From assembly GCF_026151205.1 (NCBI RefSeq), contig NC_087074.1, positions 12,443,182 through 12,507,181 on the forward strand: a stretch of DNA of 64,000 bases, in the 5' to 3' direction. The DNA is from Bolinopsis microptera. Taxonomy: Eukaryota; Ctenophora; Tentaculata; Lobata; Bolinopsidae. The number at the start of each line of letters is the position of its first letter. Within the stretch, counting starts at the first letter, position 1. The notes beneath the pieces were generated by a model that saw nothing but the letters and a program-made list of their open reading frames with translations, did not search any database and was not told the DNA's origin. The position numbers and the translations under genes were made by a program. Of the stretch, positions 33,990-47,100 are shown piece by piece.

Positions 33990-34945
33990 GGGGAGTAGAC
34001 ACACAGTTGATAACAACAGACCCACTATCAATATCAACAGACCCACTATTTCATCTTACAGACCCACAAGTCAATCCACAGACCCATTTCAGAGTAGCAA
34101 AAACTCACTATTAAGCGAGTAGACACACACTTAATAACAATAGGCCCACTATTTGACCTTACAGACCCACTGCCAATAACAACAGACCCACTTTGTAACC
34201 TTACAGACCCACAAATAAATCTACAGACCCATTTCAGAGTAGCAAAGGCCCACTATTAAGCGAGTAGACACACACTTAATAACAACAGACCCACTATCGA
34301 TATCAACAGGCCCACTATTTCATCTTACAGACCCACAAGTCAACCTACAGACCCATTTCAGAGTAGCAAAGGCCCACTATTAAGCGAGTAGACACACACT
34401 TAATAACAACAGACCCACTATCAATATCAACAGGCCCACTATTTCATCTTACAAACCCATTTCAGAGTAGCAAAGACCCACTATTAAGCGAGTAGACACA
34501 CACTTAATAACAACAGACCCACTATCAATATCAACAGGCCCACTATTTCATCTTACAGACCCACAAGTCAACCTACAGACCCATTTCAGAGTAGCAAATA
34601 CCCACTATTAAGCGAGTAGACACACACTTAATAACAACAGACCCACTATCAATATCAACAGGCCCACTATTTCATCTTACAAACCCACAAGTCAATCTAC
34701 AGACCCATTTCAGAGTAGCAAAGACCCACTATTAAGCGAGTAGACACACACTTAATAACAACAGACCCACTATCAATATCAACAGGCCCACTATTTCATC
34801 TTACAGACCCACAAGTCAATCTACAGACCCATTTCAGAGTAGCAAAGACCCACTATTAAGCGAGTAGACACACACTTAATAACAACAGACCCACTATCAA
34901 TATCAACAGACCCACTATTCCACCTTATAGACCCATATAAGTAAG
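33990..34945. repeat. 124-bp satellite (ACAGACCCAC-rich)
   Basis: About seven tandem copies of a 124-bp unit; one copy is shortened to about 105 bp. Each contains AGCGAGTAGACACACACTTA, ACAGACCCACTATCAATATC and CATTTCAGAGTAGCAAA. Copies are very alike, suggesting recent amplification. No coding sense. Confidence 0.9.
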
Positions 34946-35725
34946 TCTACACTGTAATAAAACACATCCAAGCTATCAACAGGCCCACTAGAAGCATTAG
35001 AATCGAGCGTTGCCTGCTACAGGCTATCCCGAATTTAGAAGCTTGCTTTCATCATTCAAATGAAGTATTAGGGAGAATTGAAGGACCTAGCTATGTTAGT
35101 AATAAAGAGAAGCATAACGATTATCTTTATTTCCACCCTTTCGTGGCAAAAAAGCGATTTATAAATCTTTATTCCACTGGGAAGTATGAATAGGGTTCTC
35201 TTTTGGGGATGCTTTTTGAATTTATTTGAGATTTTTTAATAAAGTTGTAGTTAATAATTTATTAATTTTGGTGGTAAGGTATTTATATTTTTCCATATAG
35301 TGATTTGATAATTTGTAGACATGTGTGATGATGTTATTTCATAATTTTTACTTTACTTTACTCAACTTTATCATGGGAACCATACGATAGCAGCACATTA
35401 TCTTTGTTCTGTCACCCGCTCGAATGTTTTAATAAGATACTCAGCCAGAGACGAATCTAGTGGCGATAATTCATTTTTCTTTGACTATAGTTTTGACTGT
35501 TGTGTTCAGTTTCAGAGACTTTTTAATTCTTTTATCTAAATATTTTTAATAGCGTACATCCAGCAAATATTTGCATTAATTCTTTCTTGGCTGTGTAGTG
35601 TGTATTTGTATTTGGTTTTTATACTTGATTGAATAATAATTCAAATCATGTGTTAGTAAAATCACTCACTTTTCTAAAACATACTTTTATAAGTAATTTT
35701 ACCAAGAACCTTCTAAAAGCTAGAT
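34946..35725. other. SRSF1 upstream region
   Basis: AT-rich promoter and 5' UTR region of the gene starting at 35726. No distinctive motif recognised. Confidence 0.4.
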
Positions 35726-38058
35726 ATGGGTGGTGATCGAGACGACTGTAAAGTCTATGTTGGAAATCTGCCAGACTATGTGAGGAGCAGAGATTTGGAG
35801 GACGTGTTCTACAAGTACGGGAAGATTGTTGATGTTGATATTCATAGTACTCGTGGTGGTGGTGCTCCTTTTGCATTCGTTCTCTTTGATGACGACAGAG
35901 GTGAGATATTTTCTACTCTTCTTCTGATTAAGTAAGTGATCAAATTTAAACTAGGAGGGCTGGGAGTGTCATTGACGGTGCCCACTTGATTTTATTGTTT
36001 CGGGTTTCAACGGTGGAGAAGGCTTTTATTTGAAGGCTTTTATTTGAAAAATTTCGTTAAAAAAATGGTGATGACACTTTCCCCACGCTGTACTCAGTAC
36101 TACACATGTAAATCTAAATTCTAGTCTTTATTCTTACACAATTAATTAGCAGCCTCAGTGATGCCATAGAACTCTTAGAAAACAGTGTTTTCAAAATACC
36201 CATTCTCGATAAACTTCGTGAGCTTCAATATTAGATTCTCATGGTGCAATGTCAATATTGTAATTAGATAGTGATACGAATAGTGAATAGTGATCCTAAC
36301 AGTTGATACGATTCTTATAGAATTGTGCTATCGGGAATTTCTCAAACATATTGAAAAATTGTGTGGCTATAGGTGATGTGTATTGTGTAATCATTATGAA
36401 AATCTATTTCATTATGAAAATCTATTAGTTTTGAAATATCACAGAATATATGAGATGTATTTTCATTTTCTTGTGCTCACAAAGTTTCAACCTTCAGACG
36501 CAGACGATGCTATCCGAGCGAGGAACGGATACGATTTCGAAGGATACAGACTGAGAGTAGAACGCTGCAGAGGCGGACGTGACCGAGACAGATCACCTCC
36601 CCGGTCAGGAGGAGGATCATCTTACTACAGAGGTCGAGGACGTGGTGGTGGTGGTGGTGGTGGTGGAGATCGAGGTGGCAGACACCCCAACATCCCCAGA
36701 CGCTCTGAGTATCGCGTCAAAGTCGGAGGACTGCCACCCACTGGCAGCTGGCAGGTATTGTAGTTCTCAGAATTTTAGAATGGAATGTGTTCGCTAAGTT
36801 ATTGTGACAATAGGTTGGGGAACAAAGTTTTAAACACCGCGCCTAGTAACTGTTTTTAAACATTCTTTTGTCACCCGTACACTACATTTTCATGGCCAAA
36901 GTCATAGTTCTGACCACAAAATGTACTATCAGTTTTGCTATGACAATTAGAAGCGCTACTTTTAAAACTCAGCTAACCCAAGTGGTTGTTTTGTTGTTGA
37001 TAGAAAGTTAACGTCTGAAACATAGGACTTACCCTACTCGAACTTAAAAGATTCATAATACCGAGAAATTAAACAAGCCAGAAAATTTAATATGGTACTT
37101 GGTTAAGCATTCCAACTAACTGTTTTTAGAACTTACACTGATCATCTCGTCTTGGCAAGGCAAAGCATACATATCTGAACAAGAGTTAGCATCATTTGAA
37201 GGGCACTAACTCTATGTACTAATTGTACTTCCGGTTAATGGCCAAACAAACATAGCCAGAGGCCCCCAAACTACACAACTAAGGGATGTGACGCAAGTTT
37301 AATGTTTGTTTTGACGTGTCACTGCGATTCACGTACTTGATTTATCAAGTTGGCTGGTGAATCTCTCGTATGTCAAAACGAACTTGTATCACTTAGATGT
37401 TATACGTCTTCATCCGTGACATGGGCGTACGGCGTATGTGGAATAGTGAACACTAAGCCAATTTATTCCTCTGCAATCTAAATGTTGTTTTGTTACCGAA
37501 TATCCGGTTTTATAAACTAATTTCCGAATTCCAGGACATCAAGGACCATCTCCGTGAGGCTGGTGACGTGTATTACGCTGAAGTGTACGGTGACGGATCA
37601 GGAATTGTCGAGTTCGCTCGACAGAAAGACGTGGATACAGCCGTTGAGAAACTCGACAACACCAAGTTCAAGTCTCACGAGGTTTTTATGGTTTTTTAAA
37701 TTCAACACGATGTAATATATAGATGTTGCTATTGGAGTTACATACTCTTCTATTCTAATATTATAGATCGGTATCTCGACTTATCGGTGTGATAAGTGTA
37801 TACTCATATTATTATCAATCCAAATTTCATCATCCTCGTTTAATCGAGTTATGAACCTCATTCCTCTTTCAGGGAGAAACTACCTACATCACAGTGACAG
37901 AAGACACATCTGGAGGCGGTGGAGGAGGCGGTAGTTCCCGCAGATCCCGCTCCCGTTCACCCCGCAAATCCTACAGTCGCAGTCCCAAACGTGGTCGCTC
38001 CTACTCCCGCTCCCGCAGCCGATCTCGAGGTCGCTCTCGCAGCCGAACACCTTACTAA
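35726..38058 (+). CDS. SRSF1: Serine/arginine-rich splicing factor 1
   Basis: Exons 35726-35900, 36498-36754, 37535-37681 and 37873-38058 join in frame to 254 residues (human 248). SRSF1 is a nuclear SR protein that binds exonic enhancers and recruits U1 snRNP and U2AF. RRM1 (residues ~8-85) shows RNP2 KVYVGNLP and RNP1 PFAFVLF. A Gly/Arg hinge with a run of Gly follows (RGRGRGGGG). The second, pseudo-RRM carries the diagnostic SWQDIKDH across the exon 2/3 junction (human SWQDLKD). Exon 4 encodes the RS domain ([14 protein letters not shown]...), ending TPY. The start ATG gives MGGDRDD ahead of RRM1. An AATAAA follows at about 38455. A regulated cassette exon in the introns, common in SR genes, was not identified. 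Confidence 0.95.
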
Positions 38059-41000
38059 ACACCAGGAACTTTTTATTCGGGGAAAACTGTTTTCAGGGGA
38101 ATTTCTCAGCAAGGAACACTTTTTGGAGTTAAGGAAGGAACGGATCTAGGTGGGTTTAGTTGTCCTGCTCTTATGTTGCTACTACTGATTAATTAATTAA
38201 TTAGTTAATCAGTATATTAAAATGTTACCATTATATACAATAGCTATTAGGTATTATGTTTGCGCAAATGTCAAATCGCAGTAGCTATCTTATACATTCG
38301 CTAGCCCATATATAATGTGCGATTTTGTCCTAGATACCCCTGCTTTGCTGGCGTGCTATGATTGTAGCACGCATGTTCAGGAAAATGGAAATTCAACATT
38401 TAAAATATCCCAACGCACACTTTTGTTTTTGGAGTGTAGTTGTTGCTGATACATAATAAATTGTAATTCTTTTCGCATGTCTTCGTAGTGTTCAACGGGC
38501 TCAATCGGTTGCATAATATCAAAAAAAGGCGGTCTTAGTTAGGTTAAAAAAGCGGCGTGGTCTGTACTTTTCGTATCGAAAAGTTTGCCTTCAGGCTTCA
38601 AGAGGTGGTAAATTCTTCAAATATTGCAAAATTGCTAATAGGGTATTTTTTGTTTACCTTTTTGGAGGTCTTGCGGCATCAATTTAAGTGTGGCCATTTA
38701 TGCGAATTTTGGGCATATTTCGTAACTACCATTCCACCCCGTTTGCGTTGCAAATATCCTTTTTCTCGAATCTAATACTAATATTTGTAGCCGGCTCGAG
38801 GACATCGAAGGATGGACCCCCTTGATCTTGATGTCCTTTGAGGAACTTTAAAGCCGCCCTAGGAGCCCATAATTGATGTCCAAATGATGTCCCCAAAGGA
38901 GCCTAAAATGATGCTCAATTCTAGGATTCCGTTTAGATGTTCGATGCCCTGCATTCAAACCCGTGATAGGATAAGGATTCGGGATAGGATATCTCCTCTC
39001 TCCGGAGAGGAAGGGGCTAACCAACCATCTTCAGGAAGTATTTTGTGTTCTGTATGAGGCTGACAAATGTTTCACTTTACATACGATCTAAGCACATTTT
39101 ATCTTGATTAGTGTTATATTTTCAATATTGAAGTTAAGTGATGTTTTATTTCTTGAACTTAAAAACGTGTTACAATACTGTTAAAAAGTCACCGGGACCA
39201 TCAATAAATGAACAATGGACCAAACAAAGAAAGTTCGAATTCTTGAACAGTCTTGAGTGTGGTCAGTCTCTCAGTGAACTTTGATGCGGTGGACAGTGGG
39301 AACTTCCACCGCCAATCCGTCGGGATGTAGCTTAACAATATGTGGCGCGAAACTTAATTTCGTGTACGGAACACGTTGTAGCTACCGAAATTCAGCGCGC
39401 ACGTACGGATAATATACGAAAACAGCTGATATTGGAGAAGAAGTTTGGATAGGCGGGAAACGTTTTCCAGTCAAATGTCCGAGTACGTCGTGGGGTGTTA
39501 GATCAATTCCACTTTGAAGATGTTACCTCCTACAAGCGCAGGACAAGCAAGATTTGGGAAGTATTAATCTGCTGCCCAATTGCTTGATCTCAAGTTAACC
39601 AGCAGGCTGAATTTTTACAGTCGTTCTCATGGCCTCCAAAACACATACCAAATCAGGAACGTGTTTTATTTACATCCTAAATCAATCTCGTAACGGTTGA
39701 TATTCCCATTCTTTAAAAAAATTTATGTTCTGATGTTTGCAATCGACCTCATAACGTTGCAGGAGTCTCTAGTCTAGCTTAGTCGAGGGTTAACAGGGAT
39801 GGCCTGTTACCTATTAGTGTGGTAGGTTGATATTAGGCGGAGTCTCTTTATAGAATCTTCCCCAACTCCGCTTGAATGACTGGAGATAACCCAGAGTGGA
39901 TAACATGCCTGACATGACTTTCAGAAACCCAACACAAGACTCCAGTGCAGTGTAGCAACAAATCCTGCACGTGTAGCGTGCAAACACATCGACTCCGTTT
40001 TGGGCTTCCCGTTGGACACCTTACGTATTCACATAGCGATGATGCATGAGTCTTCGCGTACTGCAACTGCGAGGGCTCTGGTAGTACAGCAACATTGCGT
40101 ACCCTGTGAGTCAACTGTACAGATCACGGGTGTATCCGAGAAGCCTGTCCAATAAGAGCAGACTTTCTGATTCTAGTCTTAGAGTATAACCGAGTTGGTC
40201 GGGCTTCGTGGGTGCTGACTACCGTGGTGTCTGCAGTTAATATATAATATAAGTTCAATTCAAATGAGGGATCGATCGGAAGTTGTTAGGCCATATCGGA
40301 TCAAGGGTGCAGTGTCCATGATATATAGGAACTCGCGTCCGTCAGCAGGCATACATGTCACGCGCGTTACGTTCAAGAGACTGGCACACAATTGTTGCAA
40401 TGCGCGTTACAATTCCGCGATACAAACTCTGTGACCGACCCGCCTGCAGTGACTTCAACAACGGTTTGCACTTAATAACAACTTGTAAAACTATTCTTTT
40501 CACGGCGGCGGCGGGTATTTAAACATTTGGATGGTTTTTGGTTTCCGGTTACATCATCGTTCTGGTTCCTTTTTCATGCAATCTAGCTAGATTAACCGAT
40601 TGAGTACTCTTGACGATCATGTTACCTTTTATTTCGATTGACCCCTCAATTTTACGGTACCGGCAACCTTGCAAAGAATTGAGAATTTAAGCATTTTGTA
40701 AATAATCGAAAAACACTTATTTTCTGAAATAGTTACTTGAATTGTCTAAACGTTACGATATACAAAAATACATTCTAATTAAACAATCAATACCAGATTG
40801 GTCTTATCAATCCTTGAACAATTTACAATAAGTTTAACAATTATTCATCAAAACGCCCTCTTATCTTGAACAACTTATAAATGTATTTTCTAACGGGAAT
40901 ATATCTGCGCGTTTTGAATACATCTGCGTTTTAAATAGTTCAACCTTCAATTAAATTCTTAAAAACATGCTTATGAGTTATTATGATAACATATCACTGA

Positions 41001-41164
41001 TAAATAAAATATCGTGTATTATCCTCACAGGATACGATGAGTTATTTCATGACAATACAATGAGGTTGGCAATTCAATGTTCTGTGTCGTGACGCTAATG
41101 AATAAATCGCGGCAGATTCTACATCAAGTCTTTCAATTCCAGACTTAACTCGAAAAGTCTGATA
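38059..41164. other. Convergent intergenic region, SRSF1 to KDSR
   Basis: No intact gene. Around 39210-39700 ORF fragments such as MDQTKKVRILEQS and SWPPKHIPN are broken by stops and may be remains of a DNA transposon, though I cannot assign it. The rest is unremarkable. Confidence 0.4.
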
Positions 41165-44100
41165 TTAGGCGTTGTCTTTGCATATCTTAGCAAACTGTCG
41201 CTGATTAAATAATATTATGATACGTCCCAGAGGAGCTATCAGAGCCTGAAAATAAAATAAATTTGTTAAAAATAAAATAAATTTCTGACGTAAAGTAAGT
41301 AAGGTTGTAAAAATAACTTACTTTGTGGGATCAATAACTTACTTTGTGGGATCAATAACTTACTTTGTGAGGACCGTTACGTTGTTCAAATCTCAGATAT
41401 TTGAGCGTATTAGCCAGCGGTAGACACGATACAAGATGTGAATACAAAATGTCAACATATTTGCATCTGTTGCAATGTATTATATTCGCCAACTCCCTAA
41501 TAAACTAGTACAGTTGATGATTTCATTAGGATAAAATATAAAATTGCAGAAAAGTAACGGTTATTTGTCATGGTGGTCTGTTTTTCAACAGACTACGCCC
41601 AGCTAATATTTCAACCAGACAAAAGTTTTGTTTGAGCAAGGGCTGTTCATTGTACAGGAATGTTAACAAATCATGTAGTTTGTCATTAATGTTTGTCTCC
41701 ATATGTTCATCGCCAGATGGTGGCATACCATATTACTATCATACATTTAGTATTGGTAGTAAGCAATTAGCAATCATTGAGAGAAATATACAACTTTGTA
41801 ACTTGGTAACGCTAAGTATTGTGCGGCACAATATTTACAGTAGTGGTCACTTGGGGGGTACCAATGGCATAAATGGCATAATGGAGAATTGGCCAAACAA
41901 AATTTCCATTTATGCCATGAAATTTCTATGCCATTTGATGAATTTTATGCCATTTGTCTCCATTCTATGCCATTCGAAATATGAAATTTTAAAACTTTGA
42001 ACTGAGAATTTAATTTAACGAATTGTCTGCACCCCACTAGTACTGTCCACCTTTATCTCTATTTATTGTACTACAACATCTATTTTCACCCATTAAATTC
42101 CTCAAAATATCCCTAGCAATGGGCATTATTGATTATAATTACGTTCAATGTATATCAATATGATATGATGATTTGGTTGATTGTGGACAAGTGACCGGGC
42201 AGTATGGCATAGTACACGCTACACACCGTATAACAGAGAGGACAGTCGACTGAATGCTCCCAGTCAATCGGATATCCAAATTAACAGTGGAAAACTGTAA
42301 CATTACCAACTCGATTAAAATATTATTTGTTAATGATGTGTACAGATGTATCGTGTCGGGACCGTGTTCATGTAGAATGTTTTGAAATTTAAACATTTTC
42401 ACAAGATTGATAATGATCTGTGTTTCGAATGGGTAGCCTCTTAAAAGTAATATTCATTGATATCTCGATGAACCTGTATATTAGTATTACATAACAGTTC
42501 ACCAAATGACCTGAAATACTTGCTTCCTATTATACAAAATTATGATGACATAATATATTGCTTAAATATCTTCATATTCACTGCTGCATGGCAACATAGC
42601 ACTCCTTAATTATTTTTCTATAATAACGTTAATCTAGTATAATCATTGTAGGATTTTGAACATCTCACAATTTGGGCTGTAGGACTGTAGAGCGGGGGAC
42701 TGTATGGCGTACTTGGTCAAAAGTAGGACCCTAGAGCGGAGTCAAATCGCCAGGGTAGGAATCTAGAGCGGAACCCCCTTACCGGAACCATACTATAAGG
42801 ACCCTAGAGTGGAGTCAAATCGCCAGGATAGGACTCTAGAGCGGAACTCCCTTACCGAAACCATACTATGAGGACTCTAGAGCGGTACCCACATGTAAAT
42901 TTTGGAGCGGTTAGAAATTTGAGATCGGACTGTAGAGTGGACTTGGTCGGAAGATTGAAATCAGATTAGATACAACTCGTGATTGATTATTATAATAGTG
43001 AGATTAGAATAATTCATGGAGTTGTTGAAGCAGAAAATTGTCCTAGATTATTTATATTATACATCATATCATATTGTAATTTTTAGATACGTTAGACAAT
43101 TGTTCGGTATAAACTTCTTCCATTTGACTGAAATATCCTGATGCTACTCTAAAATGCAAAAAGATTCTTTGATAAAGAGGTATAATTATGAACTGGTCGA
43201 TGTGATTTCGCTAAGCGAAATACCGACCAAGTACGTGCACTCAAGCAGATCATTTAGGAATGAGGATCTCATCGCGTGACACTTTAGCACCTACTAAGGG
43301 TATCTCATGTTCAGTCTAGTGACAGGGTATGTTCCAGATCAGATCCCATCGCATAGCGGTTCTTGTTAGTGATTTCGATAGTGCAGTATAAATGTCACAG
43401 AGAATTTAGTTTAGTATATCACATTCGATTCCTACTCCTCTTCACAACTATCTACAATATGCTGAGTAACAGTTATTACTTAACTCTTCCTGAGAAGGCC
43501 GTCTTCATCCGGGGACGAACAGCTGAGATGGGTACGGGAGAACGGACTGAAGAAGGACTACGACGAAGGAATTAACGACCCCCTTACCAATTCCTGGACT
43601 TCAGGTCCTGTTCGAGTGTGGATACGTAGACTTATGCACTATGCAGCTTGCCTTTCTCCCAGTGGACGATGTTCTCCCTTCTTTCATGGAGCTCCTAGAT
43701 CTTATACCCTCCCACCTTGGCCTCGACGACTTCCTTAACTACTTCATGACGAATTGGGTACAGGGAGTTTCCACCGCTCGTAGCACCAAACCTGCCCGCT
43801 TTCCTCCGCAATCCTGGAACCTCGTCGACCGGACTACCTGCAACTTCAACTACGCAGAGGCCTTTAACAGAAAGTTTGCAGCAATGTTGGGACACTCTTA
43901 CCCAACTATCTGGACCTTTCTTCAAGCCGTCTACATAGAACAGTCCACTACAGATGAGATGATGCTCAAGGAGAGTTACGGGGATGCTCCTCCTGCAAAA
44001 CGAGCCCGTCAGCGTACCAAGGATAGCCGACTGGCACATTTAGTAAAAGTCTACGACGATCATGACATTGTCTCACTCTCCCACCTTGACATGTTGAGGA

Positions 44101-47100
44101 ACGTGATGGTCGAGGAACTGAGTGAACTATTTTAAGATATTTGATTCGCAGTATTAATGTATAATAAGTTGTATCAATTCTATCATCATTATGTGACGAC
44201 TATTATTAATCATTGATTAAAAAACATAGCTCAATCTTCAAAACTAACTTTACTCTCAAATTTCTAACCGCTCTAAAATTTGCATGTGGGTACCGCTCTA
44301 GAGTCTTCATAGTATGGGTCCGGTAAGGGAGTTCCGCTCTAGAATCCTACCTTGGCGATTTGACTCCGCTCTAGGGTCCTCATAGTATGGGTCCGGTAAG
44401 GGGGTTCCGCTCTAGAGTCCTACCCTGGCGATTTGACTCCGCTCTAGGGTCCTACTTTCGAATTTGCTTTTCTTGAATAGTCAAATGTTTGGTATATGTT
44501 TGATATAATACATTTCTATTTTCTTTATTTGTCATATGAATCTTTAAAGATCATTCCAAGCGTTATAAAGCATGAAACATGTCTCTTATTCAAGTACTAA
44601 TAATATTTGCGAATTTAAAGTCATCCTAAAGGTCAAATATGAAGACCTAAATTCATGGCATAAATTGGCATAAATGGAGAATTGGCCAAACAAAATTTCC
44701 ATTTATGCCATGAAATTTCTATGCCATTTGATGAATTTTATGCCATTTGTCTCCATTCTATGCCATTGGTACCCCCCCGGTCACTTATAATGACTTTAGT
44801 GATAGTGGAGAGGTAGTCACGTGTAAGACTACACGTGTTCCTCAAATTACTTAAAGTTTTAATACTTTCAACACTACTATATAACAAATAATTTGAGCTA
44901 GCAGAATGGTTTTAAGAGGGCATTAATGAAATGTACTATGAGCTGGTCCCAAGTCCATACGCCATTATATTCTTTGTAATTTTCAATAACCCTGTCTAGT
45001 CATTGACTACTGATTACACGTGACTTACATTCAAATATCACGTGACTAACATTTAAATATTACACGTGACTTACAAGTTTTTGGTACTTCGCAGGCCGTT
45101 AAAGAAAACATACGAGCGATGAGGTGACGTGTTGTGGCTACCATTGTTAAATTAGACAGCAGCTGATCAGTGTTATATTCTGTAATCTCATCACAGGAAT
45201 GCTGTATTACTCTTGATCTAGATGGAATGTATGTAGCTACCACCTCATTTAAGTGGACCTACGGCAGGCAGCACTGGATAGTGGATATGACTATACGGAT
45301 AGATTTAACTAAATGATTTGATAACTCTGAATACAGTAGGTGTCCTTAATGGAAGTCTTCATATCAATTTCATAATAGTGAAAATCAGGCTGCTAGAAAG
45401 TAGAAATTTTGTAAATATTTCGGTCGGTTCTTTTAATGTACATATATTGTATAGTGTATGATACATATAACATATTGATAAAGATGTTTTTAAAGACAGA
45501 TTTGATAACAGACCGCAAAGGATATTATTATACATGTATTTATATGGGTTTGCAACTGTAATCACCCACAAAGTTTGTCTAATTAAAATCTAACTAAAAT
45601 AAATATTTTATATAAGATTTGCTGGTACCTGTAAAATACCATGTATCATAGCGTGGACTGGCTCTGTGCCCGCACAGGTCTGAGACAACAACCACCCTTC
45701 AATACCCGTACTTATACTGTATTTACCTGGGGTAATTAGTAATTAGTTAATTAGCTCAATTAGATAAGAAAAACATTGTTGGTATTGAATATATAATTAC
45801 AACTCAAAAATATATGGAAATATGGACAAATAAAAGCCTTTATTTCTTTATCTGTGTATGTGATGTTTTATACCACAAACAAATGTAACCGAATTTGCCA
45901 TGCACAGAATTGTAAATCCTTTTCTGTCCTTTACTTCTACACGGTGAGATGGTTAATAAATCAGCTGTCCGAATGTGTAAACATTTGTCGGTACACTGAG
46001 GAGGAGTTCATTACGCTATTATATTCATAAGCTTTGAGTGGACTATTCAATCTTACGCTGAGAGGAATTGATGCTGAGAGGAATTAATGTTTAACAGCTT
46101 TATAAATTTGATTCACGGTTTGATGATTTCGAATTTTAAGACTAGTAGTGTAATACTAGCTCGTCTATTTAGAATTGTAATGTTGATTAGTTTAAGTGTA
46201 ATTAAAATTCCGCTGGTAAGTTAAAGTTAAACTCGACGTGTGAAAACAACTTATAAGAACTGTGATACATATAAACTTATAGGAACTGTGAAAATAAACA
46301 CTGATATTTCATAATTTAATAGGCTTGAAATTTCACGTTGCTCACTAAGCTTTCAATAAAATGTTCAGTGGAATTAATGTATAATAATGTATTCATAATG
46401 TACGAAGATATCCAGAGAAATTATATCATACATTTACGTGATTGTATTAATTAACTGTATTTCCTCCAACACTATCTAATAAATGTATTCAATAATCGAT
46501 TAATTTGTAATTTGAACAAAAACTGCTTTTTAATCAACTCCTTATTTGAAGTCATTTATTCCTTGCGTGAGATCACGTTAATCAACGGATGTAATATGTG
46601 GCAGTATTCAATAACGTTTGGGCGGAAGGGGGAGCCTTTTGACACGTGACTTTGTGCATCATCTCCCCACTAGTTTCGATTCCATTAATCCTATACTGAT
46701 AAGTCTTCAATACTTAATGTTGAAGAATTCTTGCCTTCTGGAAATATTGAACGTTCCTACACCAAGCTGGGAGTCGAGTTACAGCGACCGGAAGTTCAAT
46801 TTTCCGTCAAATTAAATTTGTACACGTAACCAAAAACACGAGATAAATTTCCACACTTATCTCGATGAATAAAGCATTAGAGTGGCTTCCTTATTATATG
46901 CTGACGTGAACAGAACCCTAGTCTACTAAGGATATAACTCAGCAGCCAAAAAGTGAAAGTGAAACAAAGGTGAAAGTGAAACAAAAGTGAAAGTGAAACA
47001 AAAGTGAAAGTGAAACAAAAGTGAAAGTCAACGAACCGTTTTCAACACCACAGATAAGATCTTCTGCAACTCTGTCCGGTGGAAATAATCCTGATGTCTC

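Noticed and set aside
39210-39700. Possible mariner or other transposase remnant
   Set aside because: Only short fragments (MDQTKKVRILEQS; SWPPKHIPN) broken by stops; no inverted ends or catalytic motifs found.
39960-40230. Moderately GC-rich stretch considered as 5S rRNA or snRNA
   Set aside because: No match to conserved internal promoter or Sm-site arrangement.
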